Source: an uncultured Pseudomonadales bacterium (GTDB lineage: Bacteria > Pseudomonadota > Gammaproteobacteria > Pseudomonadales > Azotimanducaceae). From it: a stretch of 64,000 nt of DNA. Location of the stretch: NCBI GenBank assembly GCA_943787425.1, contig CALSMJ010000001.1, positions 1,043,271 through 1,107,270 on the forward strand, given 5' to 3'. Made by a program: the position numbers and the translations under genes. Below the pieces are notes generated by a model. The model was not told the origin of the DNA. It saw nothing but the letters and a program-made list of their open reading frames with translations, and ran no database searches. Numbering within the stretch: position 1 is the stretch's first letter; every line of letters starts with the position of its first letter. Below are positions 1 through 8,486 of the stretch, one piece after another.

Positions 1-374
1 AGGTTTGATAATAAACTGCGCAGCGTTTGACCCTGCGCGTCAGCAAGCAAAACATGCTCGGAGGTCGACTGACGGGCTTCAACCTGCAAGGCATCAAAGG
101 TCATTTCCGGCGAGGGTGCATGCAAAACAAAAAGCATGACACCCAGATGCAGCAACAATGCCGGCAACCCAAACAAAATCGTCTCAAAACCATTCGAAAC
201 CCAGGCAAGCACTAAGGCGGGCAAGACAACACCCGCAAGGTAAGCTGCTGCGCCGGACAGCACACCATTAATCCAGCTGAACCAGTTTGCCGGGTAGCTG
301 CCGGCTATCCTTGGAAGCGCCCCCCACCAGTACCGTACAGCCAGTAAAAAGAGTAAGACCACGATGAAAGCCAT
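1..374 (-). CDS. ampE: AmpE-like inner-membrane protein (N-terminal part, cut by window edge)
   Basis: The ATG at 374 opens a frame that stays open to the window edge, giving 124 residues starting MAFIVVLLFLLAVRYWWGAL. There are three hydrophobic stretches (about residues 1-13, 39-58 and 63-82) separated by short loops. This fits the AmpE/CobD-type integral membrane family. The gene lies 69 bp downstream of ampD on the same strand, as in the ampDE operon of enterobacteria and Pseudomonas. AmpE is described there as a membrane signalling protein tied to beta-lactamase induction, but its molecular job is poorly defined. The call rests on operon position plus membrane topology; the C-terminus is not visible. 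Confidence 0.75.
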   Translation of the reverse strand, partial: MAFIVVLLFLLAVRYWWGALPRIAGSYPANWFSWINGVLSGAAAYLAGVVLPALVLAWVSNGFETILFGLPALLLHLGVMLFVLHAPSPEMTFDALQVEARQSTSEHVLLADAQGQTLRSLLSN

Positions 375-443
375 CGAATCATCCTTTATCGATCGTTGAA
401 ACCCCCTAATTTACACCAGAACCCTCATAGGATCTGATGTAAA

Positions 444-989
444 TTAGCAGCAATGCCAGAATTTTTCCCAATCAAAAGACGGCCCCGGGTCTGTCTTTCG
501 CCCTGGCGCAATGTCCGAATGTCCAACCACAGCACGCGCAGGTATCTGATAATGGTCTTGCAAGGCTGAAACAACCGACCCCAAAACCTCGTATTGAACC
601 TCGCGATAAGGCGCCGTATCCGTGCCTTCAAGCTCGATCCCGATACTGAAATCATTACATCCTTGCCGACCTTGATAGGTGGATGCGCCCGCGTGCCAAG
701 CACACTGATCAAACGCAACAAACTGCATCAGCGCGCCGCACCGACGAATCAGCAGGTGCGCCGAGACGCGTGCCGCCGTTAAATCCGAGAAGTCCTGGTG
801 CGCTTGCCCTGATAGGGTACCCATAAAGAGCGCTTCAACATACCGGCCGCCAAAATGGCCGGCTGGCAAGCTGATACAATGCACGACGATAAGACTAATT
901 TCGCCGTCCGGCCTTGGGCTGGTATGCGGCGAAGAATACTGACGCGCAGCCTCGATACGGTGGTTTATAATCTGATATCTGGCGCTCAC
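444..989 (-). CDS. ampD: 1,6-anhydro-N-acetylmuramyl-L-alanine amidase AmpD
   Basis: This 181-residue protein has the length of the cytoplasmic AmpD family. AmpD removes the peptide from 1,6-anhydro-muropeptides during wall recycling and thereby keeps the AmpR inducer low. Zinc ligands are visible as His37 (IVVHC), His157 (VVGHSDI) and Asp167 in GRKTDPGP. Lys165 and Glu119 (GIELEG) occupy the catalytic positions of the family. There is no signal peptide, as expected for the cytoplasmic enzyme. It is divergent from the protease gene at 1030 across a 40 bp gap and is followed by ampE. No ampC or ampR is seen in the window, so a recycling role is the safe reading. Confidence 0.95.
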   Translation of the reverse strand: MSARYQIINHRIEAARQYSSPHTSPRPDGEISLIVVHCISLPAGHFGGRYVEALFMGTLSGQAHQDFSDLTAARVSAHLLIRRCGALMQFVAFDQCAWHAGASTYQGRQGCNDFSIGIELEGTDTAPYREVQYEVLGSVVSALQDHYQIPARAVVGHSDIAPGRKTDPGPSFDWEKFWHCC

Positions 990-1029
990 GTCGGCTGATC
1001 CTCAGCGATAACAGGAGAGATAAGAAAGC

Positions 1030-1539
1030 ATGGCTGGGATTACACAACTAGGCAAGGCCATGATGACATTGGGCTGTCTCTTATTCATCGGCTTGATGAG
1101 CCTTTGGTTTGGAGAGATTGAAGAGGACCGCTCCTACCCCAATCGAACGCCGACTAGCCTTACCGAGAATGGCGTGATCGCAGTTACACTCAAACAGGAT
1201 CGCCAAGGCCACTATACCGTCAGCGGCCTGATCAACAATGCGCCCATCGATTTCTTGATTGATACGGGCGCAACCGAAGTTGTGATTCCCGCAGGATTGG
1301 CAGAACGCCTCAACCTGGCGCGAGGACGCGCCAAGCGCGCAAGCACCGCCAACGGCCCCGTAACCGTTTACCAGACCAATCTTGCAAAATTGTCAATCGC
1401 CGACCTGCACTTCGACAACGTCTCGGGTGTGATCAATCCTGGCATGCGGGGCAACGCAGCCCTGCTTGGGATGAGCGTTTTGAAAAACCTCGAATTAACA
1501 CAAACTGGCAACACCTTAGTCCTAAAGAGAAAACAATAA
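1030..1539 (+). CDS. Retropepsin-like aspartic protease, membrane-anchored (clan AA)
   Basis: The protein has 169 residues. A hydrophobic segment at about residues 10-27 is an uncleaved membrane anchor or signal sequence. A single retropepsin-type domain follows, with the catalytic motif LIDTGAT at Asp78 and a second hydrophobic-hydrophobic-glycine element near ALLGMSVL. This matches the one-domain clan AA proteases of proteobacteria, which should act as dimers in the periplasm; their substrates are generally unknown. The start is supported by AGGAGA about 9 nt upstream. The stop codon overlaps the nadC start by one base (TAATG), so the two are translationally coupled. Confidence 0.85.
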   Translation: MAGITQLGKAMMTLGCLLFIGLMSLWFGEIEEDRSYPNRTPTSLTENGVIAVTLKQDRQGHYTVSGLINNAPIDFLIDTGATEVVIPAGLAERLNLARGRAKRASTANGPVTVYQTNLAKLSIADLHFDNVSGVINPGMRGNAALLGMSVLKNLELTQTGNTLVLKRKQ

Positions 1540-2384
1540 TGGATTACGTAACCCAAACCAGTCTCAAGTCCGTGGTAGATGCCGCGATCGCGGAAGACCT
1601 TGGCAGCGGCGACCTTACGGCCCAACTCATTCCTGAACAAGTCCAGGCAACGGCCACCCTAATCTGTCGAGACGCGGCGGTCATTGCCGGGATCCCTTGG
1701 GCAGAACAGGTGTTCAAAACAATTGACCCGAGCCTTTGCCTCACGTGGCGAATTGAGGATGGCGCTTGGACCAAAGCGGGTGCCACAGTTATGACCTGTT
1801 CAGGCAACGCGCGATCGATTCTGACGGCCGAGCGCACGGCCCTAAATTTTTTGCAAACCTTATCGGCAACCGCAACCGCCACCCGAGCACTGGTCGATAA
1901 GATTGCCCATACCAAAGCTCAGCTGCTGGATACTCGAAAAACGCTGCCGGGTTTGAGGCTTGCGCAAAAATACGCGGTACTTCAAGGCGGTGGACACAAC
2001 CACCGCTTTGGTTTGTATGACGCCTTTTTAATCAAGGAAAACCATATCCTCGCAGCGGGCGGGATCGGCGCCGCGATCACTCGAGCACGGGAGATCGCCC
2101 CGGCAACCCGTCTTGAAATCGAGGTCGAGTCTCTCGCGGAATTGGCAGAGGCAATCCCAGGCAAACCCGATTGGATTATGCTCGACAATTTTTCCTTGGC
2201 GGAACTGATCGAGGCGGTTGAATTAACGCCCGACACCATCAAACTCGAGGCCTCAGGCGGTATTGAGACAGCCGAAGATCTGATCAGGATCGCCGAAACC
2301 GGCGTTGACTATATTTCCGTCGGTGCCCTCACCAAACACTGTCGGGCTGTGGATTTATCGCTTCGTCTCGATGCCGAGGATTGA
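1539..2384 (+). CDS. nadC: Nicotinate-nucleotide pyrophosphorylase (quinolinate phosphoribosyltransferase)
   Basis: This 281-residue enzyme converts quinolinate and PRPP to nicotinate mononucleotide in de novo NAD synthesis. The family signature is complete: EDLGSGDLT near the N-terminus, AERTALNFLQ, the substrate loop DTRKTLPGLR, GGGHNHR, the lysine motif LIKENH, LEIEVES, IMLDNFS, and the C-terminal phosphate-binding EASGGI and DYISVGALT. Its length is normal. It sits in the ampD-nadC-tRNA-Thr-pil neighbourhood known from Pseudomonas. The other NAD synthesis genes (nadA, nadB) are not in the window. Confidence 0.97.
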   Translation: MDYVTQTSLKSVVDAAIAEDLGSGDLTAQLIPEQVQATATLICRDAAVIAGIPWAEQVFKTIDPSLCLTWRIEDGAWTKAGATVMTCSGNARSILTAERTALNFLQTLSATATATRALVDKIAHTKAQLLDTRKTLPGLRLAQKYAVLQGGGHNHRFGLYDAFLIKENHILAAGGIGAAITRAREIAPATRLEIEVESLAELAEAIPGKPDWIMLDNFSLAELIEAVELTPDTIKLEASGGIETAEDLIRIAETGVDYISVGALTKHCRAVDLSLRLDAED

Positions 2385-2607
2385 TGCGATACGTTCGCGC
2401 AATTGCAATCACTAGCGGGTCATACCGTGGCGCACGGCTTTTGGCTGATAACGGACCCGAATCGGAATTCAAATTGCAATCCCAGTTTAGAAAGCTCGCT
2501 TTTGATATAAACTCGACAACCTTTGCCTGTTTACGTTGATTTCGCGCACCACTGAACGGAAGATCACGAAACCGCTTACAATCGATTCCTCACTCGGACA
2601 CAAACGC

Positions 2608-3750
2608 ATGAATGACGCCAGCCCACCGGTTGATCCCTATCAAGGCTATCGAGCGCTCAGAGACGACGCGCCGGTTTGCCAACTCGACGCGGGCGGGCCA
2701 TGGCAGATTAGCCGTCATGCTGATGTGCATCAGGTGTTAAAGGATAACGAAACCTTTTCATCGGAAGTCTCCCTCCGCCCGCCAGAAGAACGCGGCCAGC
2801 CGACCATGCTGTTCAGTGACCCGCCGCTGCACCATCGCCTGCGAAAGCTCGTGAGCAGCGCCTTCAAACCTTCGCACATTGAGCGTCAGGCGGATCGCAT
2901 TACTGCGCGCGCGGAATTGTTAATCCAGGACCTACCCCGGGGCGAAGCCGTCGACTTGGTCACCACCTTGGCTGCGCCCCTACCCGTCATGGTGATCGCG
3001 GAAATGCTAGGCGTTGAAGACGGCAACCTGATCACCTTTAAAAATTGGTCTGATGCCATTTTCAGCAATATCGGCGAGATTCTGTTTGGCACACCCAGCG
3101 CGGAGGCCGAGCAGGCCGCGCTTGAAATGAACGGCTATTTCCTCGAGCAGATCGAGGCCATTCGCCGTAGCCCACAACCGCACCTTTTAGGTCGACTCGT
3201 CGCCACAAAAACCGATGAGGGGCACTTGAATAACGAGGAACTTTTAAGTTTCTGCCGATTACTGCTGATCGCCGGCAATGAAACAACCACTGGGCTGATT
3301 ACCGCGGCCGCCCGCATTTTTCACGAATTCCCAGAAACCTTGTCCGCCATCCGTCACAACCCAGAACTCATTCCAACCTTCATTGAAGAGGCGCTGCGGT
3401 ACTACTCGCCCTTCTCAGCAACCGTCCGGCGCACAACTCGGGCCGTTACCCTCGGCGGCGTCGAGATCCCCAAGGGCGAGCTTTTGATACCGTTGATTGC
3501 TTCGGCCAACCGCGACGAGCGCGTTTTCGAGGAGGCAGCGACCTTTCAGATCGACCGTAACCCCAATCCGCATCTCGCGTTGGGTTTCGGGATCCACTTC
3601 TGCTTGGGCGCGCACCTAGCGCGCTTAGAAGGCAAAATTGCCGTGCAATGCCTGGCGGATCAATTTGAGTCCATTCGACTCGCCGATCCATCGCAAACGG
3701 CAGTCGGCGGCCTCGGCGGCCCGAAAGCAATGGATGTAATTTTGACTTAA
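2608..3750 (+). CDS. Cytochrome P450 (bacterial class, soluble)
   Basis: The gene encodes a 380-residue heme-thiolate monooxygenase with all the core P450 motifs. These are the I-helix oxygen-activation motif AGNETTT (222-228), the K-helix ExxR (Glu261-Arg264), and the heme loop FGIHFCLGAHLAR with cysteine ligand Cys332. There is no membrane anchor, as in soluble bacterial P450s that take electrons from a ferredoxin or flavodoxin. The ATG at 2608 is preferred over a TTG at 2536 because the extra 24 residues resemble no P450 N-terminus. No redox partner or catabolic gene is nearby, so the substrate cannot be inferred. It lies between nadC and tRNA-Thr, where other gammaproteobacteria usually have no such gene, which suggests acquisition. 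Confidence 0.93.
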   Translation: MNDASPPVDPYQGYRALRDDAPVCQLDAGGPWQISRHADVHQVLKDNETFSSEVSLRPPEERGQPTMLFSDPPLHHRLRKLVSSAFKPSHIERQADRITARAELLIQDLPRGEAVDLVTTLAAPLPVMVIAEMLGVEDGNLITFKNWSDAIFSNIGEILFGTPSAEAEQAALEMNGYFLEQIEAIRRSPQPHLLGRLVATKTDEGHLNNEELLSFCRLLLIAGNETTTGLITAAARIFHEFPETLSAIRHNPELIPTFIEEALRYYSPFSATVRRTTRAVTLGGVEIPKGELLIPLIASANRDERVFEEAATFQIDRNPNPHLALGFGIHFCLGAHLARLEGKIAVQCLADQFESIRLADPSQTAVGGLGGPKAMDVILT

Positions 3751-4010
3751 CCGAGCGGCTAGATTACCAGAGCTGAGATGGGCAGGTCGTGGGCGTGGCG
3801 CTGCTAGGGCCACCTTTAGATCCGGAAGGGAAAAACCGATGCCGCGCCTTAGACTGACCCATTCGGTTTTGCTTTGACTTTTATGGCGCCCGTAACGAAC
3901 CGCTTTTACCTCCTTGCGTTCAATCCAAGCAGACAAAAGCGTTTTGAGACAGCCAAACCGAATGACGATTTACATTCAAGAATGTTCTTAGTAATAACAA
4001 GCATCAGAAA

Positions 4011-4086
4011 TGGTGCCGGAAAGAGGACTTGAACCTCCGACCAATTGCTTACGAAGCAACTGCTCTACCAACTGAGCTATTCCGGC
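4011..4086 (-). tRNA. tRNA-Thr (anticodon CGT)
   Basis: The minus strand folds as a full cloverleaf of 76 nt with CCA encoded. The acceptor stem is GCCGGAA/TTCCGGC and the D arm is GCTC/GAGC. The anticodon stem GTTGC/GCAAT carries the loop TTCGTAA, giving anticodon CGT for the codon ACG. The T arm is GGAGG-TTCAAGT-CCTCT. In Pseudomonas a tRNA-Thr lies beside pilA and borders exchangeable pilin cassettes; this one lies in the same position. Confidence 0.96.
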
Positions 4087-4458
4087 AGATCTCACATCCT
4101 AAGTTTAGTGATTTTGCCCAAATATCCCAGCGAAATTTTGATCAACACGACCCAACTTAGAACCAACCGCTCTTTGCCTGGCTCGCTTTACAATGCTGGG
4201 CCATTGCGCCGAGCATCTAACTCAAGTTCCTAAAGAACACGCCCTTTGTTGGCTTCAACAATTCGCCGAGTAAACACTATTCTTCATTCAAAGAACGGGA
4301 ACGGGAACGGGGCATAAAAACCTCGCCAGCAGACAACCTTAGCGCTCATGAGCTCCCTTTCCGAGGAACTCAGGACAGATTTCAAGCGTTATACAATTTC
4401 ACACGGTTCCGTTGGCCGGCCTACAAGTGATCTGCCGCTCCCATCTTTCTTGTCTTTC

Positions 4459-4539
4459 TTATCCTTTCGCTTTTCTAATAGCGTTTTTAAAGGTTTCTTC
4501 TTTGTCGCTGCTTTTTTGCTTATCTTTACCTTTGGCCAT
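4459..4539 (-). CDS. Possible 26-residue lysine-rich peptide
   Basis: The ATG at 4539 is preceded by AGGAG at 8 nt and opens a 26-codon frame, MAKGKDKQKSSDKEETFKNA and six more residues. The peptide is very basic and hydrophilic. Just past the stop, a shifted frame continues with KKDKKDGSG-like residues, so a longer lysine-rich product may once have been encoded. Small MAKGK-type hypothetical proteins occur in gammaproteobacteria, but I cannot assign a function. The flanks look decayed, so this may be a remnant rather than an active gene. Confidence 0.3.
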   Translation of the reverse strand: MAKGKDKQKSSDKEETFKNAIRKAKG

Positions 4540-4707
4540 GACTGACTCCTGCTCTAGGCCTATAGCAGCCCAAACCGCTCTACAGTGCGCTATATAGACT
4601 TGCATAGCAAAGCTTAATCGCAGAACACAATTAACTTCGGCTGTCCAAAATTTCAAGAGCCGTGCAGCCTTGGTTAAGCGGCTTTTTCATCGTACGAACC
4701 AACTGAA

Positions 4708-4740
4708 AAACCTCGATGCCTTACTAAGGCACCAAGGTTT
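4708..4740 (-). terminator. Candidate intrinsic terminator downstream of the pilin remnant
   Basis: A nested stem forms from AAACCT/AGGTTT outside and GCCTT-ACT-AAGGC inside. On the minus strand it is followed by TTTTTC; on the plus strand a looser TTTTTAA lies about 6 nt beyond. It may have ended the minus-strand pilin transcript, whose remnant stops about 190 bp upstream. Confidence 0.4.
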
Positions 4741-4928
4741 CTCTACGTTTTTAACTTAGGTTTATATTGCCGCAGCATAACGGACTCAGCCTTATTCTAT
4801 TAGGAGCCTTACTAGCTAAACATCCTTCCCTTCAGTTAACGCGCTGACCCTATGCTAAAAACTGAATTTTTCGAATCGCACCGAAAAAACTTCTACTCAA
4901 TGTACCGATACTGCTGCAGAGGCTACAG

Positions 4929-5305
4929 TTAACCTAAATGATGACGGGCCTGCAAGTCAAAGGTCTCCTGTAATCGCAAACTGTAATCGTCCCAGCAGTG
5001 CTTTCTGAAAACATTGGAGTGGTCGACCCTGGCATTTTGCCCCGTTTCGTTTAGTTCGGTAATCCAAGCAGCAGCCCAGATGGAGCTAGCTATTGGTCCC
5101 GTCAATAGCCTGCATCAACGGCTCCCTTGGCTACCACGTAGGAATCTGCGTTATCGCACGCTCATAGGCATCGTTTACAACGCTTAGCATTTGCGTTCTC
5201 GATGTACCCTTGATAAGCCGGAATTGCGACCGCGGCCAAAATCCCAATGATCGCCACCACGATCATTAATTCAATTAAGGTAAAACCTTTTTGCACTGAT
5301 TTCAT
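4929..5305 (-). pseudogene. pilA: Broken type IV major pilin gene (pilA remnant)
   Basis: The ATG at 5305 starts a class III prepilin leader and helix, MKSVQKG then [18 protein letters not shown], with Gly7 before Phe and Glu at mature position 5. The frame stops after 47 residues (stop at 5162). Pilin-like sequence continues in other frames: [17 protein letters not shown] just downstream, then WITELNETGQNA and NVF farther on, resembling the middle of marine gammaproteobacterial pilins. At least three frameshifts and several in-frame stops are needed to connect these pieces. The gene is divergent from intact pilBCD, as a pilA would be. Pilin from this copy would lack the globular domain, so any working pilus needs another major pilin. 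Confidence 0.85.
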
Positions 5306-5553
5306 AATTTTTCCTTCGTTTTAAATTGCGCGGCGCAAGGATTACAGCCGCAATGCGCAAACTATGACACTGAAATGCCGATTTTCCAACACCTAATCTA
5401 CGCTTTTAGATCGATCTAGAACCATTGGCGCTGTAAAGTGGCATCCCGTTCGCCGCCACCGACACGCTAACCCCTCGCACGGCGCTGTTCTCAGATGTTG
5501 CATCCCGGGCTTGAGGGTTTACACTGTTCTTTTAAAACTTTGAACCATTCACC

Positions 5554-7260
5554 ATGTCAGCAAAGCCAAAACCCATCAGCGGCCTCACTCGGCGCCTCAT
5601 TCAAGACGGACTGATCGAATTAGAGGCTGCTGAAAAGTATAGCTTGGAGGCGGCCAAAGCCCGGCGCCCACTCGTGTCCTACTTGGTTAAAGAGAATATT
5701 ATCTCTGCTGACGCGATTGCGGCCGCCGCCGCCAGTGAATTCGGCACCGCCATCATCGACTTGGATGCGCTCGACCCGAGCATGGTGCCTGAAGGCCTGG
5801 TCAGCGAAAAACTCATTCGCGACCATCATGCTTTTCCACTTTTTCAACGCGGAAAGCGCCTCTTTGTCGCCGTGTCGGACCCCACCAACCGAGCGGCCTT
5901 GACTGATATCCAGTTTCAAACGGGGATCACCACCGAAGAAGTTTTGGTGCGAGAGGATCAGCTCACCGCCTACATCGAGCATCACCTCGGTGAGCCTGAA
6001 GAAGAGGGTTTGACAGACTTCGGCGATGACGTTGATCTCGACCTTGAGACCATCGACCCCGATCAGGAAGAAGAAGATACCAGCGCCCCGACGGATGACA
6101 CCCCGGTGGTCCGGTTTATTAACCAAATGCTGCTGAATGCCATCCGGCTTGGTTCGTCTGATTTACATTTTGAACCTTTTGAAAAAGCCTACAAAGTGCG
6201 TTTCCGCACCGACGGTATCCTGCACGAAGTCGCAAGCCCCCCGGTTACGCTATCGCCTCGAATCGCGGCGCGCTTGAAGGTTATGAGCCAAATGGATATT
6301 TCCGAGCGCCGGGTGCCCCAAGATGGCCGTATCAAACTGAAGGTCTCAAAAACCAAATCCATCGACTTTCGGGTAAACACCCTCCCCGTTTTATTTGGTG
6401 AAAAAATTGTTCTGCGGATATTGGATGCCAGCGCAGCCCAAATGGGTATTGACGCTTTGGGTTATGACGACGATCAAAAAGCACTCTATCTTGAGGCCTT
6501 GCATAAACCCCAAGGCATGTTTTTAGTCACGGGACCCACCGGCTCCGGCAAGACCGTATCACTTTATACCGGCCTTAATATTTTGAACACGCCTGAACTG
6601 AACATCTCAACCGCTGAAGATCCTGTTGAAATTAATCTCGAGGGCATTAATCAATGCCCGGTGAATGCCAAAGTTGGACTGGATTTTTCGGCCGCGCTGC
6701 GATCATTCTTGCGTCAAGATCCTGATATTGTCATGGTTGGCGAGATCCGAGATATCGAAACCGCCGAAATCGCGATTAAAGCGGCTCAAACCGGACACAT
6801 GGTCTTATCCACGTTGCACACCAATTCAGCGCCCGAGACCATTACCCGTTTGCGAAACATGGGGGTCCCGGCCTTTAATCTCGCAACCTCGATTAACCTC
6901 ATTGTCGCCCAACGCTTGGCACGGAGACTTTGCAGCTGTAAAGAAAAAATTGATGTGCCGGCAAACGCTTTGCTCGAAAAAGGCTTCACTCAAGAAGACT
7001 TAGATGCGGGGCTTGAGATCTACGGGCCCAAGGGCTGTGATAAATGTAACGGCGGCTACAAAGGTAGAGTCGGGGTGTATGAAGTCGTGAAGATCACGCC
7101 CGAAATATCCAAAGTCATCATGGAAGATGGCAATTCACTCGAAATTTCACGGATTTGCCAAGAGCAAGGCTTTCGGAACATCTATCAATCGGCCTTGATC
7201 AAAGTTAAGCAGGGCCTCACGAGTCTGAGCGAAGTCGATCGCGTCACCAGTGGTCACTAG
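5554..7260 (+). CDS. pilB: Type IV pilus assembly ATPase PilB
   Basis: This 568-residue hexameric ATPase powers pilus extension at the inner-membrane base. An N-terminal MshEN/T2SSE domain (about 1-145) is followed by an acidic linker (about 146-182) and the secretion ATPase core. The core has Walker A GPTGSGKT at 327-334, an Asp box STAEDPVE, Walker B DIVMVGEIRD and the His box MVLSTLHTN. A four-cysteine zinc element (LCSC, then CDKC) lies near the C-terminus, as is usual for PilB. It heads the pilB-pilC-pilD set and is divergent from the broken pilin gene. Length and motifs are intact. Confidence 0.96.
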   Translation: MSAKPKPISGLTRRLIQDGLIELEAAEKYSLEAAKARRPLVSYLVKENIISADAIAAAAASEFGTAIIDLDALDPSMVPEGLVSEKLIRDHHAFPLFQRGKRLFVAVSDPTNRAALTDIQFQTGITTEEVLVREDQLTAYIEHHLGEPEEEGLTDFGDDVDLDLETIDPDQEEEDTSAPTDDTPVVRFINQMLLNAIRLGSSDLHFEPFEKAYKVRFRTDGILHEVASPPVTLSPRIAARLKVMSQMDISERRVPQDGRIKLKVSKTKSIDFRVNTLPVLFGEKIVLRILDASAAQMGIDALGYDDDQKALYLEALHKPQGMFLVTGPTGSGKTVSLYTGLNILNTPELNISTAEDPVEINLEGINQCPVNAKVGLDFSAALRSFLRQDPDIVMVGEIRDIETAEIAIKAAQTGHMVLSTLHTNSAPETITRLRNMGVPAFNLATSINLIVAQRLARRLCSCKEKIDVPANALLEKGFTQEDLDAGLEIYGPKGCDKCNGGYKGRVGVYEVVKITPEISKVIMEDGNSLEISRICQEQGFRNIYQSALIKVKQGLTSLSEVDRVTSGH

Positions 7261-7271
7261 GAACAATCCCC

Positions 7272-8486
7272 ATGGCTGAAAATCTGATTTTTGACTGGAA
7301 GGGCACCGATCGAGCTGGTAAGAAGGTCTCCGGTGAAACCAAGGGCGCTAATGTCACCCTAGTTAAAGCCCAACTGCGGAAGCAGGGCATTAATGCCAGC
7401 AGCGTTAAAAAACGATCAAAGCCCCTGTTTTCCTTCGGCGGCAAGAAAATAGGGCCGGCCGACATCGCTTTATTTACCCGCCAGCTGGCCACCATGATGA
7501 AAGCTGGGGTGCCGCTCGTGCAGTCTTTTGATATTGTTGCCGGCGGCGTTGAAAACCCCGCTATGAAAACCCTAATTAAAAATATCGCCAACGAAGTCTC
7601 CGGTGGGAACAGCTTTTCTGCCGCCGTGAGCGCGCAGCCTAAGGAATATTTTGATGACCTATTTTGCAATCTGATCGCGGCGGGCGAGCAATCCGGCGCA
7701 CTCGAAACCATGCTGGATCGCCTGGCAACCTATAAAGAAAAATCTGAGGCCCTGAAAGCAAAAATCAAAAGCGCCATGAATTATCCGATCTCGGTGCTGG
7801 TCATCGCAGGAATTGTCACGGTCATTCTGTTAATTAAAGTCATCCCGCAATTTGAAAGCATGTTCAGCAGTTTCGGGGGAGAACTGCCGGCCTTTACCCA
7901 AATGGTGGTTCAAGCCTCAGAGTTTATGCAGGCTTGGTGGGTTGTGATTATGATTGGCATCGGCATCACCTACGCTGGCTACAAGCAGATTCACAAAACA
8001 TCGCAAGCGTTTCGAGACGGCCAAGAACGTTTGACGCTCAAGATGCCGGTTATCGGTGAGATCATCGATAAATCCTGTGTCGCGCGTTTTGCCCGGACCT
8101 TGTCGACCACTTTTGCGGCGGGCGTGCCGCTGGTTGATGCATTGGACTCGGCATCCGGCGCCGCGGGCAACGTGGTCTATAAAGATGCGATCCTGAAAAT
8201 CAAAAGCGAAGTCTCGGGTGGGACCCAACTCAATTACGCTATGCGGCAGGCCAATGTTTTTCCGAGCATGGTCATTCAAATGGTCTCAATCGGCGAAGAA
8301 TCCGGCGCACTGGACGCCATGCTCGATAAATCCGCGACCTATTACGAAGAAATGGTCGATAATGCCGTCGACGGTCTGACGAGCATGATCGAGCCCATCA
8401 TCATGGCCTTCCTAGGCATTGTGGTCGGCGGCATGATGATTGCTATGTACCTGCCCATCTTCCAAATGGGCGGCGCAATGAGCTAA
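7272..8486 (+). CDS. pilC: Type IV pilus inner-membrane platform protein PilC
   Basis: The 404-residue protein has two T2SSF repeats (about 70-195 and 275-395) and three membrane segments (about 170-195, 215-240 and 375-400), the normal PilC arrangement. Conserved elements such as FTRQLATMMKAGVPL in the first repeat and FARTLSTTFAAGVPL in the second are easy to see. PilC couples PilB rotation to pilin insertion. It starts 11 bp after pilB, and its stop overlaps the pilD start by one base, so the three genes are co-transcribed. Confidence 0.96.
   Translation: MAENLIFDWKGTDRAGKKVSGETKGANVTLVKAQLRKQGINASSVKKRSKPLFSFGGKKIGPADIALFTRQLATMMKAGVPLVQSFDIVAGGVENPAMKTLIKNIANEVSGGNSFSAAVSAQPKEYFDDLFCNLIAAGEQSGALETMLDRLATYKEKSEALKAKIKSAMNYPISVLVIAGIVTVILLIKVIPQFESMFSSFGGELPAFTQMVVQASEFMQAWWVVIMIGIGITYAGYKQIHKTSQAFRDGQERLTLKMPVIGEIIDKSCVARFARTLSTTFAAGVPLVDALDSASGAAGNVVYKDAILKIKSEVSGGTQLNYAMRQANVFPSMVIQMVSIGEESGALDAMLDKSATYYEEMVDNAVDGLTSMIEPIIMAFLGIVVGGMMIAMYLPIFQMGGAMS

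Larger units (their letters stand above)
4087..4928. other. Gene-poor, AT-rich stretch between tRNA-Thr and the pilin remnant
   Basis: About 840 bases hold no convincing full gene on either strand. What can be seen is one very short lysine-rich frame with a good ribosome site (4459-4539), a nested hairpin with flanking T/A runs (4708-4740), and a short AACGGG triplet repeat near 4293-4310. Base composition is more AT-rich and uneven than in the neighbouring genes. Because it sits between tRNA-Thr and a broken pilin gene, it probably holds the eroded remains of accessory pilin-locus genes. No specific ancestor could be recognised. Confidence 0.6.

Noticed and set aside
2536..2607. TTG start giving the P450 24 extra residues
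   Set aside because: No ribosome site, and the added residues resemble no P450 N-terminus; ATG at 2608 fits better.
3751..4010. Gene between the P450 and tRNA-Thr
   Set aside because: The only open frame (minus strand) overlaps the end of the P450 and resembles no family; a good AGGAGGT is not followed by a start codon.
5311..5420. Sigma-54 promoter in front of the broken pilin
   Set aside because: GGC and TTGC elements occur, but none has the required -24/-12 spacing.
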